Assembly: GCA_963966105.1 (NCBI GenBank)
Contig: OZ014530.1
Span: 324,970,421-325,034,420 of the forward strand
Origin: Volucella zonaria
Lineage: Eukaryota > Arthropoda > Insecta > Diptera > Syrphidae
Direction of reading: 5' to 3'
DNA: 64,000 nt
A model generated the notes under the pieces. That model was given only the letters and a program-made list of their open reading frames with translations. It did no database searches and was not told the origin of the DNA. Positions 35,293 through 47,109 of the stretch are shown here, piece by piece (the first letter of the stretch is position 1; the number at the start of each line of letters is the position of its first letter). A program made the position numbers and the translations under genes.

Positions 35293-35499
35293 ATGAGTCA
35301 CCACAAATATCAAGTACGACAGCCTGTATTACTTAAATCACTTGCACTTCGGGTTGTAGATAACATAGATAACATCTCAAACTTCATTCTTCGAAAATGT
35401 CCTAGTTCTCTTGACATATTATTCTGTGCTATATTCAACTACTGTCTGAATAATTGCTATTTTCCACCAATTTGGAAAAAAGGAAAATGCTTCCAATAG
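35293..35499 (+). pseudogene. Non-LTR retrotransposon RT scrap (unit 3)
   Basis: Third copy, also with an identical translation. That a dead fragment has kept the same reading frame in all three units reflects recent duplication, not selection. Confidence 0.55.
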
Positions 35500-36001
35500 C
35501 TAAGCTTAAGTGAGCAAGAGATATAAAAGACTTTGGACCAACATCCTTGCTATAAAATATAAAAAAAACTGTTGGGGAGACATATAGCAAACCAGTTGAG
35601 TGTCATCTGCGAGAACTCCAAAAAAACGAAACGAAAAAGACCTGTAAAAACTAGAACGATGAAGTGACAAAAACGAAATGAAAAAATATTTAAAAGCAAA
35701 AAAGTGTAAAGTTATTTGCAAACAAAACGGAAGATTTTTACCGCAAGCCCTCTGGTGAGCTCTCCGTTTATTAGATACGTTTGAACAGAGACTTGATCAC
35801 TGCATGAAATTTAATAAAAGCTTTAATACCAAGCAGTATTAGTTAAATTTTAAAAAAAGATTAAAGTTACCACTGTATTATCGACAGCGTTGAAGCCAAT
35901 TTTATTCCATCATTGACAGCTGATTTTCCTGTTTATATTTTTGCACAATTTTTGTTCTTACTTCTCTTTACATGAATTAAGTGTATTTTTTCCTGGTATG
36001 A

Positions 36002-37853
36002 ATGGATGAATGGATGAATTAAGTTCCCTAACAATGCGAGCATTACAAGATTTACTTAAGCAAATGGGTGCGTCCCCTAGTTACAAATTAAAGACCGAAC
36101 TTGTCGAACGGCTTAGAGGACTAAAGCTAGAAGAAGAATCGAACCAAGAGGTCACTGATAATAAAACCATTGATGAGGGGGAAGTTTATAAGGAGGTACG
36201 TATGCCGAAAGACAATAATTTTGTGTTTAGGGATGTTGAAGAGCCCATTAAAACTTTTACGGGTGAAACTGGTAAGAACGTCAAAAGGTGGTTAAAGGAT
36301 TTTCAGAATTTCACGCCCTCGTCCCAGGATTGATACGGACAGGTTTTTAGAATATTTTTATACCATGCAGCAATAGCAATAGAGTGGAAGTAGTTTTAAA
36401 TCGAAGGTCAAGGCTGAAAACCACGCTGGTCCATCTTCCAGTGAATATCGATGCTGAAGGAGATGTGGCAACTGTGGTTCGTTTTCGCATGCATCTCAGG
36501 AATGTCCCGATAGGAGCACGGCATCGCGTTGTTTTTCATGCAGTGAATACGGGTGGTTCAGTGGTAGGCACAACCTTAACCGTATTAGTGTAAACAGCTC
36601 CAGAGTTTTCGTGAACGTCGGTGGAAGCATTTATTATGCTCTAATTGATAACGGAAGCGAAGTTACAAACATAAAGGAGTCGGTCAAGCGTGAAGTGGGG
36701 TTGGGAGACCACGATCCTGAAGTGGTTTCGGTGCTAATAAGCTTCGTAAGCCATTGGGGTCTACTGTGGTGGATATCAACGTTCAATGCGAAGAGCATAA
36801 GGTTCGTTTCCAAGTGGTTCCAGATGATTGGTTATCTGATGATATTATTCTGGGTAACAAATTTTTTACAAAAGGTCTCCCTCTTGATTAAGAATGGCGA
36901 GGTTAAAGTTTGCAATTGATTTGCAAACTTTAACAGAAAAGATCCTGAAAACTTTTTAGAGAACTTGAAAGTGGTGAACACAGTAAAAAACAGTACAATG
37001 GATTTAGTACGAAAAGTTGAAGATGAAACTTGCCGAAAAAGAATGATCGACCCATTTACCGGAAAGCGAGGAGGTTAGCGCCTACAGAAAAGAAACCAGT
37101 GGAAGACCAGATTCAAGAATGGATGTCCGAGGGAATTATATGGCATAGTCGGTCGTATTTCACGAGCCCTATAGTAATACTCAAAAAGAAGGATAGCAGT
37201 AATAGGCTCTGCATTGACTATCGCAAGCTAAATGCATAAATCATCAAAGACAGGTATCCCAGATGCGTTAGAAAAGCTATATGGTGCGAAGGTTTATACG
37301 ACTTTAGATCTTCGTAACAGATTTTTCCATGTTAACATCATCGAATCCAGTAGAAAGTACACGTCTTTTATAATACCAGGATGATACAACTCGCCCTTAG
37401 TTCTTCAGCGACTCTTAAACACGGTTTTCTATGAACGAAATTGGGAAGTTTACTTACTTCTTTACCTAGACAATGACATCCCTGCGAGAAGTGAACAAGA
37501 AAATCTAGAGAAATTAGCGGTTGTCTTAAAAGTAGCCCAGGAAAATGGTATATTCATCAAATGGGAAAACTGCGATTTTTTATCGTTGCGAATAGCAGTA
37601 TAAAACCGCGGGTCGAAAACATAAGGGCGGTAAATGGATTTCCAAAGCCTCGCAATGTTCAAGAGGTACAAAGCATTCTAGGATTAACGGGATTCTTTCG
37701 GAAGTTTCAACCAAATTTTCTCTAAACCTCTGTCGGACTTAATGGGGAAAGATGCAAAGTTGGAATTTGGGACGGATCAGATTGCTGCTTTTCAGTCGCT
37801 TCAGGAAATAAACAGGAAATTTTTGCAACATCATAACGCATTTGAGGGTGTAA
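36002..37853 (+). pseudogene. Ty3/gypsy gag-pol relic (unit 3)
   Basis: Third copy. Around 36290-36340 it lacks 186 bp found in the other units, so the gag frame ends early, after RWLKDFQNFTPSSQD. The RWLKDF wording is closer to the usual gypsy gag than the SRLTDF of units 1 and 2, so this copy keeps some ancestral codons. The protease region reads YYALIDNGSEV in one frame, clearer than in the other copies. RT carries the same YLDND defect. Confidence 0.8.
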
Positions 37854-37891
37854 AAATTTACGGAACATAGAAGTTTGCTAATAAGAATGAC

Positions 37892-38011
37892 GCCAATGAC
37901 CACACTACGCTGAAAGTTTGGGTTCTCGTCCGATCTCCGAAAACGAGGAACGTCGGACGCGGTTAGTGCTTAGATTGAGGGACCGCTTGGGAACACCGCG
38001 TGTTGTTGCAA
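37892..38011 (+). pseudogene. Degenerate 5S rRNA copy (unit 3)
   Basis: Third diverged 5S copy. It has private changes near 37936-37960 (gatctccgaaaacgagg and cggacgcgg instead of gatcaccgaagtcgagg and cgggcgcgg), so it is decaying independently of the other two. Confidence 0.85.
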
Positions 38012-38288
38012 CACCCTTCCTTTTTAAAAATATTTTATTAGGAATCGTCCTCAGTTGTTTTTCGAGCACGTGTTCCGTATAAAACATTACTTTTTAATTA
38101 GATTTTACCTATTTCTCTATTTATTTTCTTATTTGTGTGCCTTAAAACAGTTGGCTTTTGGTTTATACAACACTCCTAGGTCATGAGTATTAGTGATATG
38201 TTCGAGTTTATTTGTGTTGGTTAAACCGTCGTCTCAGGTTTTAGTGCTTAGAAGAGGAAAGCGGTAGGCCGTAGTTTCAGTATACATA

Positions 38289-39368
38289 CCACATTGATGA
38301 TACCGGAATTTATTCAGAAAATTGGAAATACAGGTTTATTCATCCAAATCTATATTGTATCCTTTAAAGTAATCCCCATCAACTGCAACACACTTATGCC
38401 AGCGCTTGATCCAATCCTAGAAACATTTTTTATATTCGGTTTTCGGTATGTCCATTAGTGCTTCCTGCGATTTTTCCATTACTTCCTCTCGGCTGCTGAA
38501 ACGCGTTCCCCGTAATGGTTTTTTAACTCGATTGAACAGAAAGAAGTCACAGGGAGCCAAATCAGGTGAATTCGGTGGATGTTGGATGGTATTTGTTGTA
38601 TTTTTCGTCAAAAAATTACGAATAATGATGGCACTGTGCGACGGTGCGTTATCATGGTGCAAAATCCATGAGTTTTCAGCCCACAATTCTGGTCTCTTTT
38701 GGCGAATTGCTTCACGCAAACGTCTCATAACGCCCAAATAATACTCTTTGTTTACTGTCTGGCCTTCTGGCAAAAATTCATGATGCACTACACCGTTGTA
38801 ATCCGTGTAAATTGAGGTCTTTTGGCACCAACATTGCTGCTACAGGACGGAAACCCAAATCATTAACCAAAATGTCTTGGACGGATCCATAGGCAATGTT
38901 CAAGGCCTCCGCTATCTTTCTGATGATTAATTTGCGGTTATTGACCAACATTTCTTTTACTTCATCAATGTTTTCGTCGGTTTTCGATACAGATGGTCTG
39001 CCACTGCGTTCAACATCTTCGATTGACTCACGACCACTTTTGAACCGCACGTGCCACTGGTAAACGACCGTTTTCTTTAGAGAATCGTTGCCGAAACATT
39101 TTTCCAACATTTCCAACGTTCGCGCACCATTAAATCCGTTTTTTACGCAAAATTCGTTGTTCGAAAACAAGTTCGTTGTTGCAAATTTAAATCCATTTCT
39201 AAAATTGTAAAAAATCGCCAACACACACAGATATAGATGTACTCTCGTAACTTTCGCAAATGTCAAGCTATGATGCCAAGATTTAGAGGGAGTGTCAACA
39301 ACAGATTTACGAACTTAACAAAAACAGAACTCAAATTGGAACAATGCGGAACTTTTTGATCAAGGTGG
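38289..39368 (-). mobile_element. Mariner A, internally deleted (unit 3)
   Basis: Third copy with the same internal deletion. It has private replacements in the HTH domain (QWHVRFKSG, EDVERSGRP). HHDNAPSH and PDLAPCDFFLF are kept; the first catalytic Asp is missing. Confidence 0.92.
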
Positions 39369-39784
39369 TATATGGAAATTGAACAGGGCATATTATGAAA
39401 TCAACTTTATCTTTAGATATTGTTAAGGTGTTTGTTCACATTGACATGGGCATTAAAATCCTGCCCATGAACGCCGTTTCCACATTTTCATGGGGACGAA
39501 AGCCTTTTCGACAGCGGAATGCTTGAATCGGATCATTTTTATTTTTTAAATTTAAGCAGTTGGCTTGAAACTTAAATTTTTTCCTCTTCTTTATACTTTC
39601 TTGCTCATCAACAATCAAAACTAAAATGAAAAAATGTGTCAGAAATGAGTAAAAAATCCAGTTCAGAGGTGGAAGAAACCTTTCTTCTTTCGACTTAAAT
39701 AGAAAGCGTTGTCTTTTGGACAATCTTCCTGCCCAAGTCAACGCAAACAAGCACAAACAGAATCAGACTCCTGTCGCTACATTC

Positions 39785-40479
39785 CATTCAACAATTGTCA
39801 AGAGTTGTCCACAATTGTCCAGAGGGCTGAGTTCATAATCGCAGTATCAACGCAGTACTGCATCGTCAAGCGTTCTTAATTGTAAACATGTGGCAATGAT
39901 GCGATGCATCGCGTTCTAAAATGTAACACGAAATCAACTGCTGCGCAAACAAAAACGCATCATAGATTATCGTAATGCGATGAAATTTAACATTTCATTT
40001 AAGATTACAAACAAAAGAATGGTTAACATTTTTTTTAATTTGTTTAATGCAAGTGAACTTACACAAAATGTTTTTCTTTTCATGCGAAAATGGGGAAAAA
40101 CACATCATCAGGATAAGTTTTTATAACTTCAAAAAAAATTTGCACTTTGGTAAACATCTACTTTTATTTAAGGCCGAAGAAATTAACAATACTTTTCGAC
40201 TCAATTGTTTCTTTTTTATGTCTAAAATATGTTTAAATATGCTGCCATTATAATTGCCAACATTATTAAGAAAAGTATTTAGAAAAAACGTCGCTGTTAA
40301 TTTATTTGACATTTTTTTTTTATAAAAAACAAAATAATAGACACAAAATAATCAGCCGTTCAAGAGCGTCAACAAAATGAAAGCAATCACTACATCGTAT
40401 CACATAAGCAGTGATGCTTAAGCGATGCGCATTTTTTTAACGTTTACGAACTCAGCCGAGTTTCCACAATTGTTGAATG
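39785..40479. mobile_element. Fold-back MITE-like element (unit 3)
   Basis: Copy of the element at 5794-6488, with both inverted pairs conserved and only isolated substitutions. Confidence 0.6.
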
Positions 40480-41810
40480 CAGCCATTTTTGCTACGTCTC
40501 CTTTCATCCGTTTGACAGCTGCATTATAATGTGATTTTATTCCCCACGATTCAAACACTAAAAAAGGTAGATAGGATTTTGTTGTGGTTGTACAAATTAA
40601 TTACAACTGCGGAAGTGTAATATTTGTTTATTATGAATAAGTAAGTATTTCAGACAACAAACTAATTAAATATAACAGCATGGTTTTTAATCATTTAGAA
40701 CAACAATGATATATTTGAAGTAGCCTTTATACAGATTTGGCAATTTCTTGTTAATTTTGACAGCCTTATTTGTGGGATTTCTGTAGCAACCGCAGTTCTG
40801 GGTCGAGGTAACTTGTATTACTGTTAAAATCTATGAAAAATAACAATCAGATAGAGTGTTAGATATTTCCAAGTAAAACAGGATTCTCTGGAATTCACTT
40901 GCGGTGGCTTTTGTCAAAATGAAAGGGCCGGGTATTTAACCAGATGCGCCCCAATTTTTTTTTAGATAATCGTGTCTTGAGGCCATTTATGAAACATGGT
41001 ATTATTCCATTAGTCCATAGATCAGCTAGCTGGAGTAAATGCGCCGGGCGTAATTTGCATGAATCGCATATTATTCGGCCGATATTCTAGCAATGTAACG
41101 CCGAATGTTCGGTTTCAAGTCATACATATATTTTAAACTTAAAGAAAGTTGTCTAATGGTGTTAAATCGTACGGGCGGGGCATCCTAGCAGGGTCATTTT
41201 TGCCTTGGTCTTTAATAAGTCTATGGTATCCTATTAATTGATGTGACCGACACGCCGGTATCGGTATATGAGTACATGAAGACACTTCATGAATAATGAA
41301 GTGAATAATGTGAAAATCCGGATCTATTTCTATCTTCAATACAGCCAAATCATAGTCTTTGGATTCTTGGATGAATAAGATCTACGGACTTATAGGTTAA
41401 ATTATTAATTTTTATTTTCGCAAAATACACAACTGGGATGCCCAGTTAATCGGAACAGCGTGGAATCAATTGTTTGCAATCTTGACTTATCGATTCGCGC
41501 ACAGCCGCAAAGTTCTCTGCATTTCTGAAGTTTTACTGTCTCACTGGCGTGGCAAAATTATGGAGTGGAAAAGTAGATTCCAGAGTAATTTCGAAAGTGA
41601 GATTAAGGGTAAACTGATGAGCATTCATAGTGAAGCTGGTGTTAAGGTTGAAAGTTTGAAGGGGCGGAATACTACTGGAAAATTCATTGGAACCTTGGTG
41701 GTAAGAATAGAGAAGATTTGCATTGTATTTAAGATCTGCTACTGATAAGAATTCATAAAAGAAATGTGTATACATCTTAAGAACAACAGACAAAAACCAT
41801 AACAGCTTGA

Positions 41811-42447
41811 AAGGCATAAATTTGTTGGTTTTCTCGAATCCAATCCATTGCAAATGAGGTTTAAAAAACCGAGTCAATAGCATATGGTAAGTACTTTTAC
41901 GTTTTGAATCTGCAGGCTGATTACCATATTTTATGCTACAGGATATGGTTTCTTCCGTTTTTCTTGTTGACCTGCTCAAAATGGATTTGGTTGACCCGCG
42001 AAGTTGCACTAATTAACTCAAGATCACTTTTGCTGTCTATAATATCGTTCAGTGTTTCCTCGAAGAGCTGGGGAGAGTGGAAGGTCTAGCAAGTATATTT
42101 CTGCAGATTTATCCCTAAATTTCGTTACTGCTGTCAATGGGATCAATTATTTTCTTTCGATTGAATCGAGTGCATCTATTTGCTGTTCCTTTTCCTTGCT
42201 CAGCAATTTTTTTTCATATGACTTGCCGTAACGGGGTAACTGGCTTAGGCATTGTAGGACGGCCGCGGATTTTCTGATATGTATTGGCTACTTCGAGAGA
42301 TCTATTTGAAGGCAAGCCAGTTGGCAATATAAAAGGATAGCTACTCTTAAACTCACTTATTGAGCTATAAATACTGGAAGCATGTGCTCCGGATGCGTTG
42401 AATACCTGCTCCTTTGTTTTAGCAATCAATCGTTGATCGATCTTCAC
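41811..42447 (-). pseudogene. Unidentified broken coding stretch (unit 3)
   Basis: Copy of the same stretch, carrying the six extra bases seen in unit 2. The translation is otherwise the same, including the same internal stops. Confidence 0.35.
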
Positions 42448-43513
42448 TTCACAGGTACCATAACTCCAGGGCTTTTTCTTAAAACACTATCTTAAACAAC
42501 TCTTCTATGATTTTGCTCTTTGCTTTTCTGTTTGCGCTCGCTAATTGTCGTTAATAGTTATGCTTTGCGTAGGAACTAGGAGGTGTTTGTGTTGAGACGC
42601 GTAGATTGGAAGTGGCGGTCAATAGATTATTAATAAAAAAATAACAAGAGTGTCGGACACATAACAGAGCTCCGGGGCACATCAGCATTTATTTTGTGGG
42701 TATCAGACTTGAAACCAATTAAAGAAGAATGCATTTCAAATATCAAGTGCAACTATCTTGCTTGCTTTCGCCGAGATTGGTGTAGGCAGTTGACTTTTTG
42801 CTGGTTAGTTGACAAATAGCAAAGTCAATCCACCCATTAAAGTCCTTTGAAAGAACACACCATTTATTTTACTTTTAAAAACTATTTCTTTTATTTCAGT
42901 CTCGCTACACCACTGTACGGTTAGAAAATAAAACTGTTCGCTTTGTGGGCAACTTAACTGCCGAAATAATAAGCTGATGGTCAGCGGAATACTCCCTAGA
43001 TCATGAAATTGCGTTTTGTTTATATATCGACAAATATCTCTACACGTCGGCAGTTGTTTGATATATTAGGCAGAGTGCAGAATGTCAGTGTTGACTCTGT
43101 TGATGTATTTGCGGTAATACTAACCAGGCAAAAAATGTATGCTACCTTTTAACATGTTTAAGAGTTTAAGCAGAGTTTTGCCGGATCTGCCATCGTATCG
43201 GACTACTTCATTCCTTGGTAAGTTTAGATGTTATTTATTTTGGCGTGGAGCTTCTTGCCGTTTGTGATTGGGTCAATGATTTCGTCACCAATAAAAGATA
43301 TTGTTTAATAGGAATAGGCTATCTGTTTAAGGACATGTACTATTTATTTTATTTATATAGTTAGTCGTACGATGTAGCAAATATAATTTTTTTTGCTTGC
43401 CAACTTCTTTTATTATGTAATATAGGTAGTTATTTAATTTTTATAAATGGTTTCGTTTAAGACCGTGTCACCTGTAAAGTCTTTAATTTATTTTCAAAAT
43501 AGGTATGTTTAAG

Positions 43514-44853
43514 AATTAGAATTCTTCCTCTACTATACATTTTCTATATCAAAGTGCGGCTACAGTGTAGTTGTATAAAACATCCCATCCATTTTCGCCG
43601 ATTAAAATGCTAAGTACTTTATTTTCCTTTATCAAGAAAACGTCTTCCTCCGCATTCACGTTGCAAAGGTCGCATAATGTTGGTAGATCAGCTCGGTGGT
43701 GTATATAATTGAGGTTTACTATCTCACCTTTTATTTTGAAAATCGTGGTGTTTTTTTTGGACATAATAACAATTAAAGAAGATGTTCCGCCTTTTATGTA
43801 ATGATTGAAATTGCTGTTTTAACTCCTAAACAGCCATGATCTGGCTTCATCAGCGTATCTGTCATACAAAGATCGACTTCAATTCTCTAACATCAGGTCA
43901 AATATCTGTTGGAGTAGAGGACTGTTAATTCGTCTCAGTTACTAAATTTACTCCACGGCCTGATGCTATTTTTTGCCACTCATTTTAAATACTTCCGCCT
44001 GTTGTTATATAAACTCTGAGTATAACATTTGGTATTCTTTCTTTCTTTATTTATAATACTTTAATAACATATTTAAAATGCATTTTCAAAGTGTCCAAAA
44101 ATATAGCTGGTGTTTCAATTTCAATATACAAAATATAAGTTTGTGTGTTTTTTGGTAATTGGAATATCCTCTTAAATAAATGTCGAAGGAACCTTTCAAA
44201 TACCCAAGTATTTGGGCTCCGTATAACGGTTGACCGGAACAGCATTTGGTATGCGCTGTGCCTTACTTCTCAAGTCGAAGAAATTGCTCGCTTAGCCGTC
44301 CGTAAGTTTTTCTGCTAAATGTATGTTTACATTAAGATTTGCTGATACCATATCGAGATATTGGCATTTCCGTACAATTTCTATGTCTTCTCCGTTGAAC
44401 TTCTACTTTTCCAAGCGGGAATAACGGTTACCTTTATCTTTAAAGATCATAATTTTTTTATTTCTCCAGGTTAACTGTTAAATTCCAGCATTTGCAACAT
44501 ACATTGAGTTGGTTAATCATTATCTGCATATGTTCACAGTATCACACAGAAGGACAGTGTCATCTACATATATCATATACATATATCATACGTATCTGTT
44601 ATATCATTAATATGAAGTGTAAATTGTAATGCGTTCAGTATGCATCCTTGTTCTACTGCCATAAAAGTTTCGAATTTTTCGGAGATTAAATCGCCGTCCA
44701 ACACAAGTGCAACAGGATTCTCGTATCAACCTCTATTCAGACTATGAATAATTTTTTTGGTATTCCACTTTAAAAAAGTTTATACAAAAGTTCCTCAAAC
44801 CCTCCACGAAAATCAACAAAGAAGGAGTACAGCTTTTTCTGTTTTTTTTTTTA
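43514..44853 (-). pseudogene. Non-LTR retrotransposon, RT to C-terminus (unit 3)
   Basis: Best-preserved copy on the side facing mariner B. It keeps about 160 bp (44690-44851) absent from units 1 and 2, reading ENPVALVLDGDLISEKFE ahead of AVEQGCIL. The non-LTR sequence here runs directly up to the TA target of mariner B (44852-44853). The 3' side has an open C-terminal ORF (43764-43549) with HHRADLPTLCDLCNVNAEED. Confidence 0.78.
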
Positions 44854-46126
44854 CCACCTTGATCAAAAAGTTCCCGCACCTCACCACTCCACCGTGTGGC
44901 GATCCCATTGTTCCGATTTGAGTTCTGTTTGTTTGATTAAGTTGGTAAATCTGTTGTTGACATTCCCTCTAAATCTTAGCATCATAGCTTGACATTTGCA
45001 AAAGTTACGTAGCCAAGAGTGTTGGCGATCTTTTACAATTTTAGAAATGCATTTGCGTAAAAAACGGATTTAATGGTGCGCGAACGTTGGAAATGTTGGA
45101 AAAATGTTTCGACAAGGATTCTCTAAAGAAAACGGTTATTTACCAGTGGCACGAGCGGTTCAAAAGTGGTCGTGAGTCAATCGAAGATGATGAACGCAGT
45201 GGCAGACCATCGACATCGAAAACCGACGAAAACATTGATGAAGTAAAAGAAATGTTGGTCAATAACCACAAATTAATCATCAGAAAGATAGCGGAGGCCT
45301 TGAACATTGCCTATGGATCCGTCCAAGACATTTTGGTTAATGATTTGGGTTTCCGTCATGTAGCAGCAAAGTTGGTGCCAAAAGACCTCAATTTGATGCA
45401 AAAAAGAGACCGTGTTGACGTCGCAAAAGAGATGATTTACGAGGCTGAATCCGATCCCACATTCATCAAAAGGATCATTACTGGAGACGAGACGTGGGTT
45501 TATGAGTACGACACGCAATTCAGATATCACGCAAGTGAATGGTGTTCACCAAATGAGCCGAGACCAAAAAAACCACGCCGTTTTCAGTCAAAAAGAAGGC
45601 AATGCTCACGGTTTTCATGGATTACAACAGTGTAGTGCATTATCAATTTTTGCCAGAAGGCCAGACAGTGAACAAAGAGTATTATTTGGGCGTTATGAGA
45701 CGTTTGTGTGAAGAAATTCGCCGAAAGAGACTGGAATTGTGGGCAGAAAACTCGTGGATTTTGCGCCATGATAACGTGCCGTCGCATAGTGCCATCATTA
45801 TTTTTTGACTAAAAATGCAACAAATACCATCCAACAGGTACCGAATTCACCAGATTTGGCTCCCTGTAACTTCTTTCTGTTCAATCGAGTTAAAAAACCA
45901 CAACGGGGAACGCGTTTCAGCAGACGAGAGGAAGTAATGGAAAAATCGCAGGAAGCACTGATGGACATACCGAAAACCGAATATAAAAAATGTTTCGAGG
46001 ATTGGATCAAGCGCTGGCATAAGTGTGTTGCAGTCGATGGGGATTACTCTGAAGGGGAAAATATAGATTTAGATGAATAATTTAAAATTTTCTGAATACA
46101 TTCCGGAAACTTTTTGATCAATGTGA
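44854..46126 (+). mobile_element. Mariner B, near full-length copy (unit 3)
   Basis: This 1273 bp element has both termini: ccaccttgatcaaaaagttcc at 44854 and the imperfect mate tttttgatcaatgtga ending at 46126, flanked by TA. It keeps the central region lost elsewhere, including TGDETWVYEYD (Asp codon near 45485). It is still dead. A short N-terminal deletion (around 45020-45050) removes part of the HTH lead-in, the coding sequence is split over three frames (45087-45635, 45602-45808, 45805-46080), and the third catalytic Asp is Asn (APCNFFLF). The right flank is unlike that in units 1 and 2. Confidence 0.93.
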
Positions 46127-46986
46127 TATATGAAATAAAAACATCTCTACCTCGAAATTTCCTGCCTCTTGAATGTACTCCAAGATGAGACAAACTTCCT
46201 TATTATCCCGTTTTTTAACGTGCTTTTCCCTTCGTCGCTTTTTATTTACTACCATATTTTCCCGTTTATATTTCTGCCAATTCTTTTCAAACGGCAACAA
46301 CCATCTGCCAAAAATATGTTCTCAATTTAATGCTACACTTTTACAATAGGGTTGATAGCAAGTATACTCGTATTTTTTCATTGTATTACGTATGGCTGTA
46401 TTACACTTTTACAACGATACAGGAGGAGATACACCGAAGCGCGAATACACCTATTGTATTTGACTGTGAGACTACATATACTTATTTCAAAAAAAGAGCT
46501 AAAGAACTGAAAATTCGATTTCCATAATTTGAAGGAGAATTTGCGTGATCGAATTTTCCTCTTAAGTCCATTCTTATTTGAGGTGTCCCTTTTTTTTTTT
46601 TGGTCAGCAACATCCCAAAGGGGTGATCAATGCGAGATTAGTTATTGGTTTCACGGCTGGGTGGTTTTTACAGTTAAACTTAATTAAATATAGGAGTTCT
46701 TTACTTTATTTATTTCTTTCTTTTTCTTTATTAAATTCAAATTTATTATCTTTCAAAATTTGTCTAATTTTTGTTAGCCAACTCATAAAAAGTCAGGTAA
46801 AGGAGCACCAACGACATCCCTGCAGTTTGTGCCAAATAAGCTCTTAAGGTCCTTTAATCTTGAGTCAAATGTGATCTTACATATTAATAACTAAGCTGCA
46901 GGATAGATTCAATAAATAATTGTAATTTAACATTTGAAGTTAATGGATGAGGGATAGCTTATTAATAATCACTTTATATTTTGTAG
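46127..46986. other. Unassigned sequence at right edge of the array
   Basis: First non-repeated sequence. A Lys/Arg-rich 60-codon stretch on the minus strand (46300-46118) and a plus-strand stretch ending KKRAKELKIRFP (to 46527) are not recognised. A long T tract is at 46587-46600. No terminal repeat is visible beyond the mariner end. Confidence 0.3.
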
Positions 46987-47107
46987 TGCGTCTTTGCAAA
47001 TATATTGTGGACATGCAGAAATCGTGGGATATTCGTACCATTTACAACACTCTAAAAAGCGAATTTAACACGTGAGGAATTCCAAGAACCGTTTGACGCC
47101 GATTATT
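46987..47107 (+). CDS. Candidate exon A of an unidentified spliced gene
   Basis: A 121 bp block lies between an acceptor (tatattttgtag) and a strong donor (gattatt|gtaagt). Its translation looks coding but needs one frame change: CKYIVDMQKSWDIRTIYNTL, then LTREEFQEPFDADYC. It is on the same strand as candidate exons B and C, and the interval to B is filled with a minus-strand non-LTR relic, as expected for an intron that took up a transposon. I do not recognise the protein. The frame change suggests a pseudogene or that my boundary is wrong. Confidence 0.35.
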
Positions 47108-47109
47108 GT

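Larger units (their letters stand above)
34180..46126 (+). repeat. Tandem unit 3 (truncated)
   Basis: Third copy, broken off after about 12 kb inside mariner B. It lacks 186 bp of the gypsy gag region (around 36290-36340) present in units 1 and 2. It keeps about 210 bp of non-LTR sequence and mariner 5' terminus (about 44690-44906) that units 1 and 2 have lost. Sequence to the right of 46126 has no match in units 1 or 2. Confidence 0.93.
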
